DNA of 64,000 nucleotides from Clostridia bacterium (GCA_910574835.1 CAJTDE010000011.1:62001-126000), one strand, 5' to 3'; counted from the first letter of the stretch, positions 26,474-38,518 are shown. Notes: generated from the sequence alone by a model not told the origin. A program made the numbers and translations.

Positions 26474-28428
26474 AATGTCAAAAACTCCTCTTCCGAAATA
26501 ATCGCCACCCCCAGCTCTTTCGCCTTTTTATTTTTTGAAGAACCGGAGGTTGTATCATTGTTGATTAAGTAATCTGTCTTACCTGTTACGCTTCCTGTCA
26601 CCTTCCCTCCCCTGGATTCAATCAGCTCCTTAAGCTCCGTGCGGTTAGAAAAATGATTGAGGCTTCCGGTAATGACAAACACCTTCCCTTTTAAGGTCTG
26701 CTGCTCTTCGTCCGCCCGCTCCTCCTGTGCAATGACAAGCTCTGACAGCAGATTGAAAAAGCGCTCTCTTTTTCCTTCATCCTGAAAATATGTGACAAAG
26801 CTTTCGGCAATCACATCACCCACCCGGTCTATGGCCGCCAATTCTTCCGGTTTTGCTTTCAGCATATCATCCACTTGATTGCCGAACTCCCGGCAGATAA
26901 GCTTTGCCCCGGCCAGGCCGATATTGGGAATGCCCAGGCTGTAAATCACCTTAGCCAAGGTAGTATTTCTGGCCTTTTCCACATTTGCCATAAGATTCTC
27001 GTAGGACTTTTCCCCAAAGCCCTCCAGCTCCACCATCTCTTCCCGATGGCGATCCAGTCGAAAAATATCCGCAGGTTCATGAATAAAACCCCTGGCAATA
27101 AATTTTTCCAAAGTAGCTTCGGAAAGCCCCTCAATATTCAGTGCATCCCGGCTGACCATCAAAGTGAAGGACTTGATTTTCTTAGCCTGACATTCGTTGT
27201 TGGTGCAGTAGAGGGACTCCGCATCGTTGACCTTGCGAACCTCCGTGGCGCCTCCGCAGACAGGACAGACTCCCGGAATCTCCACGGTTCCGCTTCGGGT
27301 CTGATTTTCGGCTATCTGGGGGATGATCATATTGGCCTTGTAAACCTCAATGGTATCGCCGATTCCAAGCTCCAGCGCCTTCAAAATGCTGATATTGTGG
27401 ACGCTGGCCCGGCTTACGGTGGTGCCCTCCAGCTCTACCGGCTCAAAGATGGCCACCGGATTGATAAGCCCCGTCCGGGAGGGACTCCACTCAATTTCAC
27501 GAAGCTTTGTTTCGCGAATCTCGTCAGCCCATTTAAAGGCCATAGAATCCCGCGGGAATTTTGAGGTCCGGCCAAGAGATTTTCCATAGGAAATGTCGTC
27601 GTAGACGGCTACCAGACCGTCCGAAGGGAAATCATTTTCCGAAATATGATCGGAAAACCAGCGGACGGCTTCCTCCAGATTTTCCGCCGTTACCACGCGG
27701 TATTCCACCACGTCAAAGCCCTGATCCCGAAGCCAGAGAAATTCTTTTTCGCGGGAATTTTCAAAATCCGCCTCTGCTGCGGATACCAGGGAAAAGGCAA
27801 AAAAGTTTACGCTGCGCTTTGCGGTTATCTCGTTGTTTAGCTGACGGACGGAACCGCTGCACAGATTCCGCGGATTTTTATATCTGGCGTCCGCGTCCTC
27901 GATCTCTTCGTTAATACGGGCAAACTCTTTGTAGCCGATTACAGCCTCGCCCCGTAGGATCAGCTCGCCCTGATAGGGAATGTGCAGGGGGATATTCCGG
28001 AATACTCTGGCATTGTTGGTAATGACCTCGCCTACCTCGCCGTTTCCCCGGGTAACCGCCTTGAAGAGCCGTCCCTCCCGGTAGGTCAGTACAATAGTCA
28101 GACCGTCCAGCTTCCAGGAGAGAAGGGTCTTATGGTCTCCCACCCATTCTTTGAGATCCTCAACCTCCTTTGTTTTGTCCAGGGAAAGCATGGGGGTTTC
28201 ATGCCGCTCCTTGGGGAGATCGCTTAAAACCTCATAGCCTACATGAACCGTAGGACTTCCCGACAGCGTAGTTCCTGTCTCCTTTTCCAGATTTAGAAGC
28301 TCATCGTAGAGCTTATCATATTCGTAATTATCCATGATCTCACGGGCTTCCTGGTAATAGGCCCGGCCTGCCCGGTTCAGAAGCTCTACCAGTTCCCGCA
28401 TTCTCGCCTTTTTTTCATCCATTGCCAT
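26470..28428 (-). CDS. ligA: NAD-dependent DNA ligase
   Basis: 652 residues, close to full family length. N-terminal Ia domain with RAYYQEAREIMDNYEYDKLY for NAD binding, adenylation motif SWKLDGLTIVL (Lys nucleophile), OB fold, four-cysteine zinc finger (CPVCGG...YCTNNEC), helix-hairpin-helix region and a C-terminal BRCT domain (GKVFVITGSLNHFSNR). Seals nicks in replication and repair. The first ATG is 9 nt after AAGGA; MDEKK two codons later is also possible. A single U3 repeat lies immediately upstream. Confidence 0.95.
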   Translation of the reverse strand: MAMDEKKARMRELVELLNRAGRAYYQEAREIMDNYEYDKLYDELLNLEKETGTTLSGSPTVHVGYEVLSDLPKERHETPMLSLDKTKEVEDLKEWVGDHKTLLSWKLDGLTIVLTYREGRLFKAVTRGNGEVGEVITNNARVFRNIPLHIPYQGELILRGEAVIGYKEFARINEEIEDADARYKNPRNLCSGSVRQLNNEITAKRSVNFFAFSLVSAAEADFENSREKEFLWLRDQGFDVVEYRVVTAENLEEAVRWFSDHISENDFPSDGLVAVYDDISYGKSLGRTSKFPRDSMAFKWADEIRETKLREIEWSPSRTGLINPVAIFEPVELEGTTVSRASVHNISILKALELGIGDTIEVYKANMIIPQIAENQTRSGTVEIPGVCPVCGGATEVRKVNDAESLYCTNNECQAKKIKSFTLMVSRDALNIEGLSEATLEKFIARGFIHEPADIFRLDRHREEMVELEGFGEKSYENLMANVEKARNTTLAKVIYSLGIPNIGLAGAKLICREFGNQVDDMLKAKPEELAAIDRVGDVIAESFVTYFQDEGKRERFFNLLSELVIAQEERADEEQQTLKGKVFVITGSLNHFSNRTELKELIESRGGKVTGSVTGKTDYLINNDTTSGSSKNKKAKELGVAIISEEEFLTL

Positions 28429-28430
28429 TG

Positions 28431-28495
28431 CTTCCTTTCCTTAAGATCTGTGCATGCCTTCTGCACGTAAAGGTATGCCGGAGGGTGTTTCTATG
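28431..28495 (-). repeat. U3 repeat, single copy before ligA
   Basis: Minus sense: AAACACCCTCCGG, CATACC, the hairpin GTGCAGAAGGCATGCAC, then TTAAGGAAAGGA, which acts as the ligA ribosome site. Same layout as 20508-20660 and 29255-29425 but with a different hairpin stem. Confidence 0.78.
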
Positions 28496-28504
28496 ACCTG
28501 TATT

Positions 28505-29245
28505 TTATCCTGCTGATCCCCTGAGCAGCTCCATGAGTTCTTTTAATTCTTTGTCTGTCACTTTCCGCCATGTTCCGGGGCGCATGCCTTTCAGCTCAAT
28601 ATTCAGAACCCGCACCCGCTTTAAATGAGTCACCTGGTAGCCAAGGGCCTCGCACATGCGCCGGATCTGCCGGTTCAGGCCCTGGGTCAGAATGATACGG
28701 AAGCTGCATCTTCCCAGCTTTTCCACCTGGCAGGGTCTTGTCATAGCGTCTAAGAGCACTTCGCCCTTCTCCTCCTTGCGTATGCGCACCCCCTTTGCCA
28801 TCCGCTCCAGAAAAGCATCCGTTACCGGCTTATGGACGGTAACCAGGTATTCCTTCTCGTGATAATTGACGGAGCGCATCATTTTGTTGACCAGACTTCC
28901 GATGTTTGTCATCAGGATCAGTCCTTCGGAATCCTTGTCCAGACGCCCGATGGGGTAAATGCGGACAGGATAGCCCACAAAATCCACGATATTGCGCTTC
29001 TCTCTCCGGTCAGTGGTGCAGACAACGCCCTCCGGCTTGTACACGGCCAGAAGCACTTCCTCTTCACGCTCCATTGAGATAAGTTTCTTTCCCACTTTGA
29101 TTTCCTGATCCGGACGCACGCGCATACCCGTCTCGGCTTTCCTGCCGTCTACGGTGATGCGGCCTTCCTCAATCATTCTGTCCGCTTCACGCCGGGAGCA
29201 TACGCCGGCCTCGCTTAAGAATTTATTTAAACGGATTTCTTCCAT
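28505..29245 (-). CDS. RNA pseudouridine synthase, RsuA/RluB/RluF family
   Basis: 246 residues. N-terminal S4 RNA-binding domain (1-60, MEEIRLNKFLSEAGVCSRREAD), then the synthase core with catalytic Asp in YPIGRLDKDSEGLILMTN and later GLNRQIRRMCEALGY. The spacing and G-x-x-P-G-T-W-R end fit the RluF-like branch that modifies 23S rRNA. First gene of a probable operon (this gene, ligA, HAD, glgB, mscS, small protein) driven by the promoter at 29483-29511. Confidence 0.92.
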   Translation of the reverse strand: MEEIRLNKFLSEAGVCSRREADRMIEEGRITVDGRKAETGMRVRPDQEIKVGKKLISMEREEEVLLAVYKPEGVVCTTDRREKRNIVDFVGYPVRIYPIGRLDKDSEGLILMTNIGSLVNKMMRSVNYHEKEYLVTVHKPVTDAFLERMAKGVRIRKEEKGEVLLDAMTRPCQVEKLGRCSFRIILTQGLNRQIRRMCEALGYQVTHLKRVRVLNIELKGMRPGTWRKVTDKELKELMELLRGSAG

Positions 29246-29254
29246 ATGATGTGA

Positions 29255-29425
29255 TCCTTTCCTTAATATTGCACATGTTTTCTGTGCATGATGGTATACC
29301 CGCAGGGTGTTTCCTTAATATTGCACATGTTTTCTGTACATGATGGTATACCCGCAGGGTGTTTCCTTAATATTGCACATATCTTTTGTACATAGTGGTG
29401 TGTCCACAGGGTATTTCTTTAATCC
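29255..29425 (-). repeat. U3 tandem repeats (three 52 bp units plus a decayed end)
   Basis: Period 52 bp (GGTATACCC at 29293 and 29345). In minus sense each unit reads AAACACCCTGCGGG, TATACC, a hairpin such as TGCACAGAAAACATGTGCA, then TTAAGG. The unit nearest the gene ends in TTAAGGAAAGGA, the ribosome site of the RluF-like gene. The distal unit (29394-29425) is degenerate. Confidence 0.87.
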
Positions 29426-29482
29426 ACAGATATTTTTAGTACGTAATGGTTTTAGATTCAAAATACATTAGTAATGAACCTT

Positions 29483-29511
29483 ATTATAGAGGATCTTAAT
29501 GGGACTTGCAA
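29483..29511 (-). promoter_or_regulatory. Promoter of the rluF-ligA-HAD-glgB-mscS operon
   Basis: Minus-strand TTGCAA (29511-29506), 17 bp, TATAAT (29488-29483). With the U3 repeats this gives a leader of about 230 nt. The gap 29246-29610 also contains the upstream region of the plus-strand gene at 29611. Confidence 0.82.
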
Positions 29512-29610
29512 GAAAATTGAATACAAATTGAATACGGAGCAAGCATTGCTATTTCTCGTAAAAGACGATAAAATAAGAACATAAACTTTTGCAAAGGATG
29601 TGCAATAAAA

Positions 29611-29934
29611 GTGTCAAACGCATTAAAAATATGGCTTTGGTTTTTATCTGTAATGAACGGCATGCAATGTCTCTTCATTGACCTGCTAAGATCCCGCTAT
29701 CCCCTTCCCTGGGTCCTTTTTTGGCTGCCTGTCCTTCGTCTGGCTGGTATCTATCTCATTATATTTAAACGAAAAAAATGCGGCCTCTACATTCAATGCA
29801 TCACCTACGTCATTGCCGCCAGCCTTTATAGCTTATTACCAAGTCGAAGCTTCTTTTTGGAACTTCTCCAATCCATGCCAGTCCTTCTAATCACATGGCT
29901 GCTTATTCGCAAATCTTGGAAACACTTTGATTAA
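29611..29934 (+). CDS. Small integral membrane protein of unknown function
   Basis: 107 residues from a GTG start preceded by AAAGGATG about 12 nt away. Three to four hydrophobic segments (about 5-23, 30-52, 57-75, 82-99) separated by basic loops (FKRKKC, RKSWKHFD). I recognise no family. It stands alone on the plus strand between two minus-strand operons. A hairpin follows its stop. Confidence 0.6.
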   Translation: MSNALKIWLWFLSVMNGMQCLFIDLLRSRYPLPWVLFWLPVLRLAGIYLIIFKRKKCGLYIQCITYVIAASLYSLLPSRSFFLELLQSMPVLLITWLLIRKSWKHFD

Positions 29935-29945
29935 ACAAAATATTC

Positions 29946-29990
29946 TACAGCCTTTCTACACTGCAAGCTTTATGATGTAAAAAGGCTGTA
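29946..29990. terminator. Hairpin between convergent genes
   Basis: TACAGCCTTT (29946-29955) pairs perfectly with AAAGGCTGTA (29981-29990). It lies between the plus-strand gene ending at 29934 and the minus-strand gene ending at 30020. Tails are only A/T-rich, so it is a moderate bidirectional terminator candidate. Confidence 0.5.
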
Positions 29991-30019
29991 AAAATCTTGA
30001 TTCTTAATTTATTATATTA

Positions 30020-30640
30020 TCACAAGTTCACCACATTCATCGGCTTTCCTGCCAAAAATGATTCTAGATTCCTCACCGCTGTATCCATCAACCGCTGCCG
30101 GCTTTCCTTAGAGGCCCAGGCAATATGAGGCGTAATCAGACAGTTTTTAGCTGTAAGCAGAGGATTGTCCTTCCTAATAGGCTCTGTGGACACCACATCC
30201 AGTCCGGCTGCATACACCTTTCCACAATTCAAGGCATCAGCCAAATCCTGTTCCACAATCAAGGGGCCCCGCCCCGTATTGAGTATCACCACACCATCCT
30301 TCATTCTGCTGATGCTCTCTTTGTTAACCAACCCTTCTGTGGCCGGAAATAAAGGGCAATGCAGGGATATTATATCAGACTGAGCAAAAAGCTCCTCCAG
30401 TTCTGTATAACGGCAAACATCCGTCTCAAGTTCCAGTCTTCTGTGTACTGCATAAGCCAATATCTTCATACCAAAAGCATTTGCCAATCTGCCCACAGCC
30501 TGCCCAATGCGGTTTTCTATCTCCTTTACATCCTTTACCGGAGTACGATCATAGAGCGTCACCTCGCCAAGCCGCTCAAATCCTTCCCAGCTTAAATCAC
30601 CGGGATTTTCCGTATAACCATCCAGAATTACAATTTTCAT
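30020..30640 (-). pseudogene. D-2-hydroxyacid dehydrogenase with large internal deletion
   Basis: 206 residues where the family has about 315-320. The first ~42 residues match the N-terminus (MKIVILDGYTENPGDLSWEG) and the rest the C-terminal half (GQAVGRLANAFGMK, NTGRGPLIVEQDLADAL, GLDVVSTEP, ITPHIAW). About 110 residues are missing between VKEI and RIGQ, including part of the catalytic domain and the first glycines of the Rossmann G-x-G-x-x-G. The catalytic Arg, Glu and His remain. The frame is intact, so the gene may still be translated (ATG behind GAGG), but activity is unlikely. It follows the dipeptide epimerase by 50 bp. Confidence 0.85.
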
Positions 30641-30690
30641 TTACTGTACCTCATCTTATTCCTGCTTATTTCTCCATACATATGAAAAAA

Positions 30691-31782
30691 TCACTCCAGA
30701 TACTTCAATCCCTCAATCCCCCGAATCCCAAGCCCCGGCTCCTGAGACACGGTAATATTCTTTTCCTCAAACACAGATCCGCCCAAAATCGGGTCTTCAC
30801 TGCAGAGCACCGGCCCGTCCAGGTCAATCTTCGTAATAATATTCTTGGCACAGGCAAGGTGAACCGCCGCATTCACGCTGATCTTAGCCTCCAGCATACA
30901 GCCAATCATACACTCCACACCGTAAAGCTCCGCTGCCGTGGCAATTTTAAGCGCGTTGTAAAGTCCTCCGCATTTCATCAGCTTAATATTAATAAGGTCC
31001 GCCGCTCCCATCTGCATAATCTTCACCGCATCCGCGGGAGAAAATACGCTCTCGTCCGCCAGAACCGGCACATAGGAACGCTCGGTTACAAACTTTAAGC
31101 CCTCAAAATCATGAGCCGGCACCGGCTGCTCCACCAGCTCAATCCCCAGACCCTTTTCCTGCATCTGATTCAGAAGCCGTACCGCCTGCTTTGGGCTCCA
31201 TGCCTGATTCGCATCTATGCGGATCTGCCGATCCGGTCCGGCCGCCTCACGCACGGCTGTCAGACGGGCCAGATCCAGATCCGGATTCATACCCACCTTC
31301 ACCTTCAGCGTATCATAACCGCGCTCCACCGCATTTTTCGTATCCTCCGCCATAACCTCCGGATCATTCACACTAATTGTAATATCCGTCACAATTTTTT
31401 TACGGCTTCCGCCGAAGAGCTTGTAGACAGGAAGCTTGTAGAGCTGGCCGTACAGATCGTACAGCGCCATATCAACTGCGGCCTTTGCGCTTGTATTCTT
31501 TACGATACAGCCGTTTACTGCCTGAATCAGCTCTTCAAAATCATCCACATCCCTGCCAACAATGGTTTTGATCAGGTGATCCTTAAGAGCGCCGATAATA
31601 GCCCCCGTAGTATCTCCGGTGATAGCTCCGGTAGGCGGCGCCTCTCCATAACCTACCTGTCCCGAATCCGTGTGAATCTCCACAATAATATCCTCCACAC
31701 TTGACACGGAACGCAAAGCCGTCTTAAATGGCACCCGCAGAGGCACCGACAAAATTCCCAGTCTCACTTCTGTAATCTTCAT
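30691..31782 (-). CDS. Dipeptide epimerase (enolase superfamily, muconate-lactonizing type)
   Basis: 363 residues. N-terminal capping domain, then barrel with the K-x-K base pair in TLKVKVGM, metal ligands Asp in IRIDANQAW, Glu in ELVEQPVPAHD and Asp in VLADESVF, and the opposing Lys in INIKLMKCGG. This pattern matches L-Ala-D/L-Glu epimerases and relatives that epimerise dipeptides, often from peptidoglycan. Start: ATG behind AAAAGGAGTA. Third gene after the DUF819 transporter and the transglutaminase-like gene, suggesting uptake and use of peptides. The exact dipeptide is unknown. Confidence 0.88.
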   Translation of the reverse strand: MKITEVRLGILSVPLRVPFKTALRSVSSVEDIIVEIHTDSGQVGYGEAPPTGAITGDTTGAIIGALKDHLIKTIVGRDVDDFEELIQAVNGCIVKNTSAKAAVDMALYDLYGQLYKLPVYKLFGGSRKKIVTDITISVNDPEVMAEDTKNAVERGYDTLKVKVGMNPDLDLARLTAVREAAGPDRQIRIDANQAWSPKQAVRLLNQMQEKGLGIELVEQPVPAHDFEGLKFVTERSYVPVLADESVFSPADAVKIMQMGAADLINIKLMKCGGLYNALKIATAAELYGVECMIGCMLEAKISVNAAVHLACAKNIITKIDLDGPVLCSEDPILGGSVFEEKNITVSQEPGLGIRGIEGLKYLE

Positions 31783-31802
31783 AGCTATACTCCTTTTTTA
31801 TA

Positions 31803-33215
31803 TTATTTTTCCTGTCCCAGCTCCGTACACTCCAAAACCTCTTTGCTGCGCTCAAACTCTCCATACCGAAGCCCCCGCTTGGCCGTCTCCATCTCCCCGA
31901 GCTGATTGTCATAAGGGTCTGTCCGCCAGTGCTCTTTCTCTATGGTAAACGGCGCCTGAAATCCATTGTTCGCCACCATCCGGTATGCATCCAGATTCCC
32001 GAAATAGAACCTCCGGCGCTCCTCATTCTCCGCCCGCACCGCCGCAATACCATAGGACGGGTCCGCATACAGCCACCCGTGAGGCGCCGCATAAAACCGC
32101 ACCCAATCATGTGCTCCGCAGAAATCCGGCTCCGCCGTAAGACCGCTCTGCCAGCAGGCCGGAATCCCCGCGCACCGGCAGAGTGTTAAAAAGAGCAGGG
32201 CAAACACACCGCAGTCCCCCGTAAAATTCCGCGCACAGGATTCCGCAATCTGCTCCAGTCCAAAATAAGCCGGCATAAAGGTGTACTTCATCCGCAGGGT
32301 TATAAAATCATAAAACCGGCGCGCCTTTTCCAGAGGTCCGCAGGCTCCCTTTGCAAGCTCCGCCGCCAGCTCCTTAATATAAGGCGTAAACAGAATATGA
32401 GGCGCCTCCTCACCCGTAAAAAACTCCGGCTGCGCACAGGTAAGGGAAATCCCTTCCTCCTGCATCCCGTCCACATCGTGATAACGGGCCGTATGTACAT
32501 AGGAATACTCCACACAGAACTCCCGGTTCTCCTCCAAATACGTCTCCCAGCAAATGGTTCTCTGAAGCGCATCCTCCGGCGCAATCCTTCCGCCCTCCGG
32601 AAATACCTTCTCAATCACAATCTCACTCTGCTGTTCACAGGCCGCCGGAACAGGCAGATGGGCACGCACAAACATCCCCGGCCTGAAAATCTCATCCTTC
32701 ATACGCACGGAAGCCCGAATACGGATACGGTTGCTCATGCTCCCTCTCTCCCGCATCAGACGGGCGCTGCGATCCAGCCGGCCTTCTCCCGCCGATCCCT
32801 TTCCTGCACTCTCCACTCCCGGAAGCCGTACCCCGGCCCGAACTCCGAAGGCCGGCTCTGACTTGCACATGCTTTGGAAAAATCGGTTAAAAAAGCGCCT
32901 CTCCCCATTCACATAAATCCAGCCGATCTTTCCGGCATCCACACGCTCCTCAAATTCCTCCTCCGAGAAATCGGAAATATGCTCCCGAACCACGGCCAGA
33001 GCCTCCCCCTTTGTGAAGGGATAATCTTCCGTTCTGCGCAGAATCATTTCCCGCTGCGCCGTAAGGCAGCAGCGCAACGCCTCCGGTACGGTGTCCGTCT
33101 TAAGCCGCCTGTCAATCAGCCTTACGGCTCCTTCCAAGTCTCCGGCAAGCTTCCGCTGCAGGATATCATCCGGCAGTCCCGCATGAAGATAACGAAAGCA
33201 TTCATTCATATGCAT
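31803..33215 (-). CDS. Transglutaminase-like domain protein
   Basis: 470 residues, no signal peptide. The papain-like transglutaminase core lies in the C-terminal half: Cys in NFTGDCGVFALLFLTLC, His in FCGAHDWVRFYA, Asp in WLYADPSYGIA. The N-terminal ~250 residues are an uncharacterised region. Bacterial members can be proteases or amidases. Beside a dipeptide epimerase and DUF819 transporter, a role in cleaving small peptides is plausible. Start: first ATG behind TAGGAGG (a second ATG two codons on is possible). U2 copy 2 ends directly at its ribosome site. Confidence 0.82.
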   Translation of the reverse strand: MHMNECFRYLHAGLPDDILQRKLAGDLEGAVRLIDRRLKTDTVPEALRCCLTAQREMILRRTEDYPFTKGEALAVVREHISDFSEEEFEERVDAGKIGWIYVNGERRFFNRFFQSMCKSEPAFGVRAGVRLPGVESAGKGSAGEGRLDRSARLMRERGSMSNRIRIRASVRMKDEIFRPGMFVRAHLPVPAACEQQSEIVIEKVFPEGGRIAPEDALQRTICWETYLEENREFCVEYSYVHTARYHDVDGMQEEGISLTCAQPEFFTGEEAPHILFTPYIKELAAELAKGACGPLEKARRFYDFITLRMKYTFMPAYFGLEQIAESCARNFTGDCGVFALLFLTLCRCAGIPACWQSGLTAEPDFCGAHDWVRFYAAPHGWLYADPSYGIAAVRAENEERRRFYFGNLDAYRMVANNGFQAPFTIEKEHWRTDPYDNQLGEMETAKRGLRYGEFERSKEVLECTELGQEK

Positions 33216-33227
33216 ATTTTCCTCCTA

Positions 33228-33350
33228 ACTAAGTCGCTGCGCGACGGCACTGAAGGATAAAGTCACTTCGGCGCACCTGTAATAAGAGAAACTTTTATTC
33301 GAAAGGGCACTCATAAAAGTTCCTCTCGTGCGCCTTTGCGACTTTACCGG
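33228..33350 (-). repeat. U2 long hairpin repeat, copy 2
   Basis: Same element as 5088-5225. Long stem AGAGAAACTTTT / AAAAGTTCCTCT around ATTCGAAAGGG, extended by GGCGCAC / GTGCGCC and AGTC / GACT, so nearly the whole element folds on itself. In minus sense it ends TCGCGCAGCGACTTAG, a few bases before AGGAGG. A truncated form (5' part only) is at 38451-38490, before the EIIBCA gene. Confidence 0.82.
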
Positions 33351-33381
33351 TCGGCAGAAGGCAGAAATATCCGTATAAAAC

Positions 33382-33420
33382 ATTGGTTCTCCGCCCACCT
33401 TCTCAAGGACGAAGAACCAA
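33382..33420 (-). other. Hairpin downstream of the DUF819 gene
   Basis: TTGGTTCT and AGAACCAA flank about 22 bases between the DUF819 stop and the U2 repeat. There is no T run. It may be an intra-operon attenuator or processing site. Confidence 0.45.
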
Positions 33421-33492
33421 CGATATCCTATCCTGTCTGATTTTCAGCCGGGAACGCGCCGCTTTGTGATAACTGCTGCGCTTTCCCCTTAG

Positions 33493-34677
33493 CTAAATGA
33501 ACATCTGCATCAAATACCCCATAGCCAGACCGCAGAAATTGCCGACGGCCGCTCCCAGAACTCCCATCAATACACCAATGCCGGCATAGGAGGGATTGTA
33601 AGCGGATGCCACGATAGGCGCCGAAGCGCTTCCTCCGATATTCGCCAGGGATGCGGTGGAAACCATACAGCAGTCCCAGTGGAACAGCTTGGACAGAAGA
33701 TACATAATTCCAATGTGGATAATCATAACCACAAGACCAGCCACAATCCACAGAGGCGCGCTCACCAGATCCACCAGCGTCGCCGTAGACGCCAGCAGGG
33801 AAACAACTGCGTACAGATAAATATTGGACAGCTCTTCCACGGCCGGAAGCTTTCCGAGAGGACTTAAAGCGCAAATCAAACCAAGAATCGTCACAAATAC
33901 GGTGGTCAAAGTTCCCTTGTCAAACATGGCAAGGCCCACTTCCTTAAGAGCCGTATTGCCGGCCGCACCGACCGTCTGCGCAATGGCGGAAACCATCAAA
34001 GACAGACCAATCAGGAAAATCCAGTCGCTTGCCGTTGCTCTCTTCTTCTCCTTCTCAATCTCAGCATTGGCCGCATCCGCAACTTCCTGAAGCTTGGAAG
34101 TATCCGCCTTCACGGACTTGTCCCACTTGCCTGCGTAGCGAACCATAATCAGCAGCAGGGCAATCCATACGGAATAGTAAACCGTATCTACTGCCAGTGC
34201 ACAGCCGTATGCGCCGGCATCAATGGTAAATGCGGCCTCCATAGCCGCCATATTGGCAGAACCGCCGATCCAGGAGGCGCACAGAGCCGCCATAGCGCCC
34301 CAGATAGTTTCGCCGCCGCCCAGCGCGCCCTTGAATACCAGGAACGCAATAAAGAATCCAAGCATAATGGAAACGGCGCCTCCCATAAAGATCGCCACCA
34401 TACGTCCGCCCAGCTTGGCCAGCTTCCGGATATCGCAGCGCAGCAGCATAACGAAAATCATCGCATACAAAAGATTGTTCTTCAACACGCCGAAGGCTGC
34501 GGAACACCCTTCCGAATCAAACATTCCGATGGTGCAGAACAGCATATTCAGCACATAGATCCATACAAGCGGCGGAACGTAATTGAACACCTTCCACTTG
34601 GTATACTTCTCCGCGGCAAGCAGAATACCTGCCAGGAACATCAAAAACGCTATGTAGGTAAAACCGTTTGTAATCAT
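33493..34677 (-). CDS. DUF819-family membrane transporter
   Basis: 394 residues from the ATG at 34677 (MITNGFTYIAFLMFLAGILL), preceded by GGGAG; the open frame further upstream overlaps the promoter and is not coding. Around ten hydrophobic helices in two inverted halves, with the motif CASWIGGSANMAAMEAAF repeated as STASLANIGGSASAPIVASAY. A cytoplasmic loop (about 200-235) is rich in Lys and Glu. DUF819 (YjcL) proteins are transporter-like and of unproven substrate. Here first in an operon with a dipeptide epimerase, so peptide or amino-acid transport is the best guess. Confidence 0.85.
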   Translation of the reverse strand: MITNGFTYIAFLMFLAGILLAAEKYTKWKVFNYVPPLVWIYVLNMLFCTIGMFDSEGCSAAFGVLKNNLLYAMIFVMLLRCDIRKLAKLGGRMVAIFMGGAVSIMLGFFIAFLVFKGALGGGETIWGAMAALCASWIGGSANMAAMEAAFTIDAGAYGCALAVDTVYYSVWIALLLIMVRYAGKWDKSVKADTSKLQEVADAANAEIEKEKKRATASDWIFLIGLSLMVSAIAQTVGAAGNTALKEVGLAMFDKGTLTTVFVTILGLICALSPLGKLPAVEELSNIYLYAVVSLLASTATLVDLVSAPLWIVAGLVVMIIHIGIMYLLSKLFHWDCCMVSTASLANIGGSASAPIVASAYNPSYAGIGVLMGVLGAAVGNFCGLAMGYLMQMFI

Positions 34678-34743
34678 AACTCCACTCCCTTCATCTTGCA
34701 AAATGCACATAAATTTTTGTAAAACAAGCAACACATTGGTATA

Positions 34744-34773
34744 ATTATACAACACAGCAACACTCCATGTCAA
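34744..34773 (-). promoter_or_regulatory. Promoter of the DUF819-transglutaminase-epimerase operon
   Basis: Minus-strand TTGACA (34773-34768), 18 bp spacer, TATAAT (34749-34744), 67 bp before the ATG. Confidence 0.85.
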
Positions 34774-34812
34774 GCAGCGATTAAAAAAGCTTTCCGGACA
34801 ATTCCAAAAAGC

Positions 34813-35062
34813 GTTACAATTCGCACCCACGCCAGTTTTTGAAAAGTTTTTATTTGATAAGGGTGCGAATTGTAACAGGGACTGCCCATTTAAAGTCGCC
34901 TTCGGCGAGGGGCAGTCCCTTCGGCCCCATAACCGTATCGGCTCCACGCCAATCAGCGGAGTGATTGGCGTGGGTGTGAAAAATAACCAAAAAGCTGCAA
35001 GTTACCGCAAAATAAGGCCGCAGCCTTTTCCCTATGAAAATGACTGCGGCCTTATTTTGCGG
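34813..35062. repeat. Four consecutive perfect palindromes
   Basis: In 250 bp there are four perfect stems in series. GTTACAATTCGCACCC (34813-34828) pairs with 34861-34876. AGGGACTGCCC (34877-34887) pairs with 34910-34920 and encloses TCGCC-TTC-GGCGA. CCACGCCAATCA (34943-34954) pairs with 34961-34972. CCGCAAAATAAGGCCGCAG (35005-35023, 19 bp) pairs with 35044-35062. No T run follows. The block fills the gap between the GH1 gene and the DUF819 promoter; there is no gene in 34678-35079. Confidence 0.88.
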
Positions 35063-35079
35063 CTCCTCTTTATAAACCA

Positions 35080-38431
<3,352 letters not shown>

Positions 38432-38450
38432 TGATATCCCCTCCTGTTTA

Positions 38451-38490
38451 AAATTACTGCGCAGCAGCGCCAAAGAGTAAAGCCGGTGCG
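38451..38490 (-). repeat. Truncated U2 repeat before the EIIBCA gene
   Basis: The plus-strand segment TACTGCGCAGCAGCGCC and AGTAAAGCCGGTGCG matches the first 40 bp of U2 (5088-5130) loosely. As with full copies, it ends just before the ribosome site. Confidence 0.55.
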
Positions 38491-38518
38491 TCCGGGTCTC
38501 TTGTTCTTTGTTGCATTG

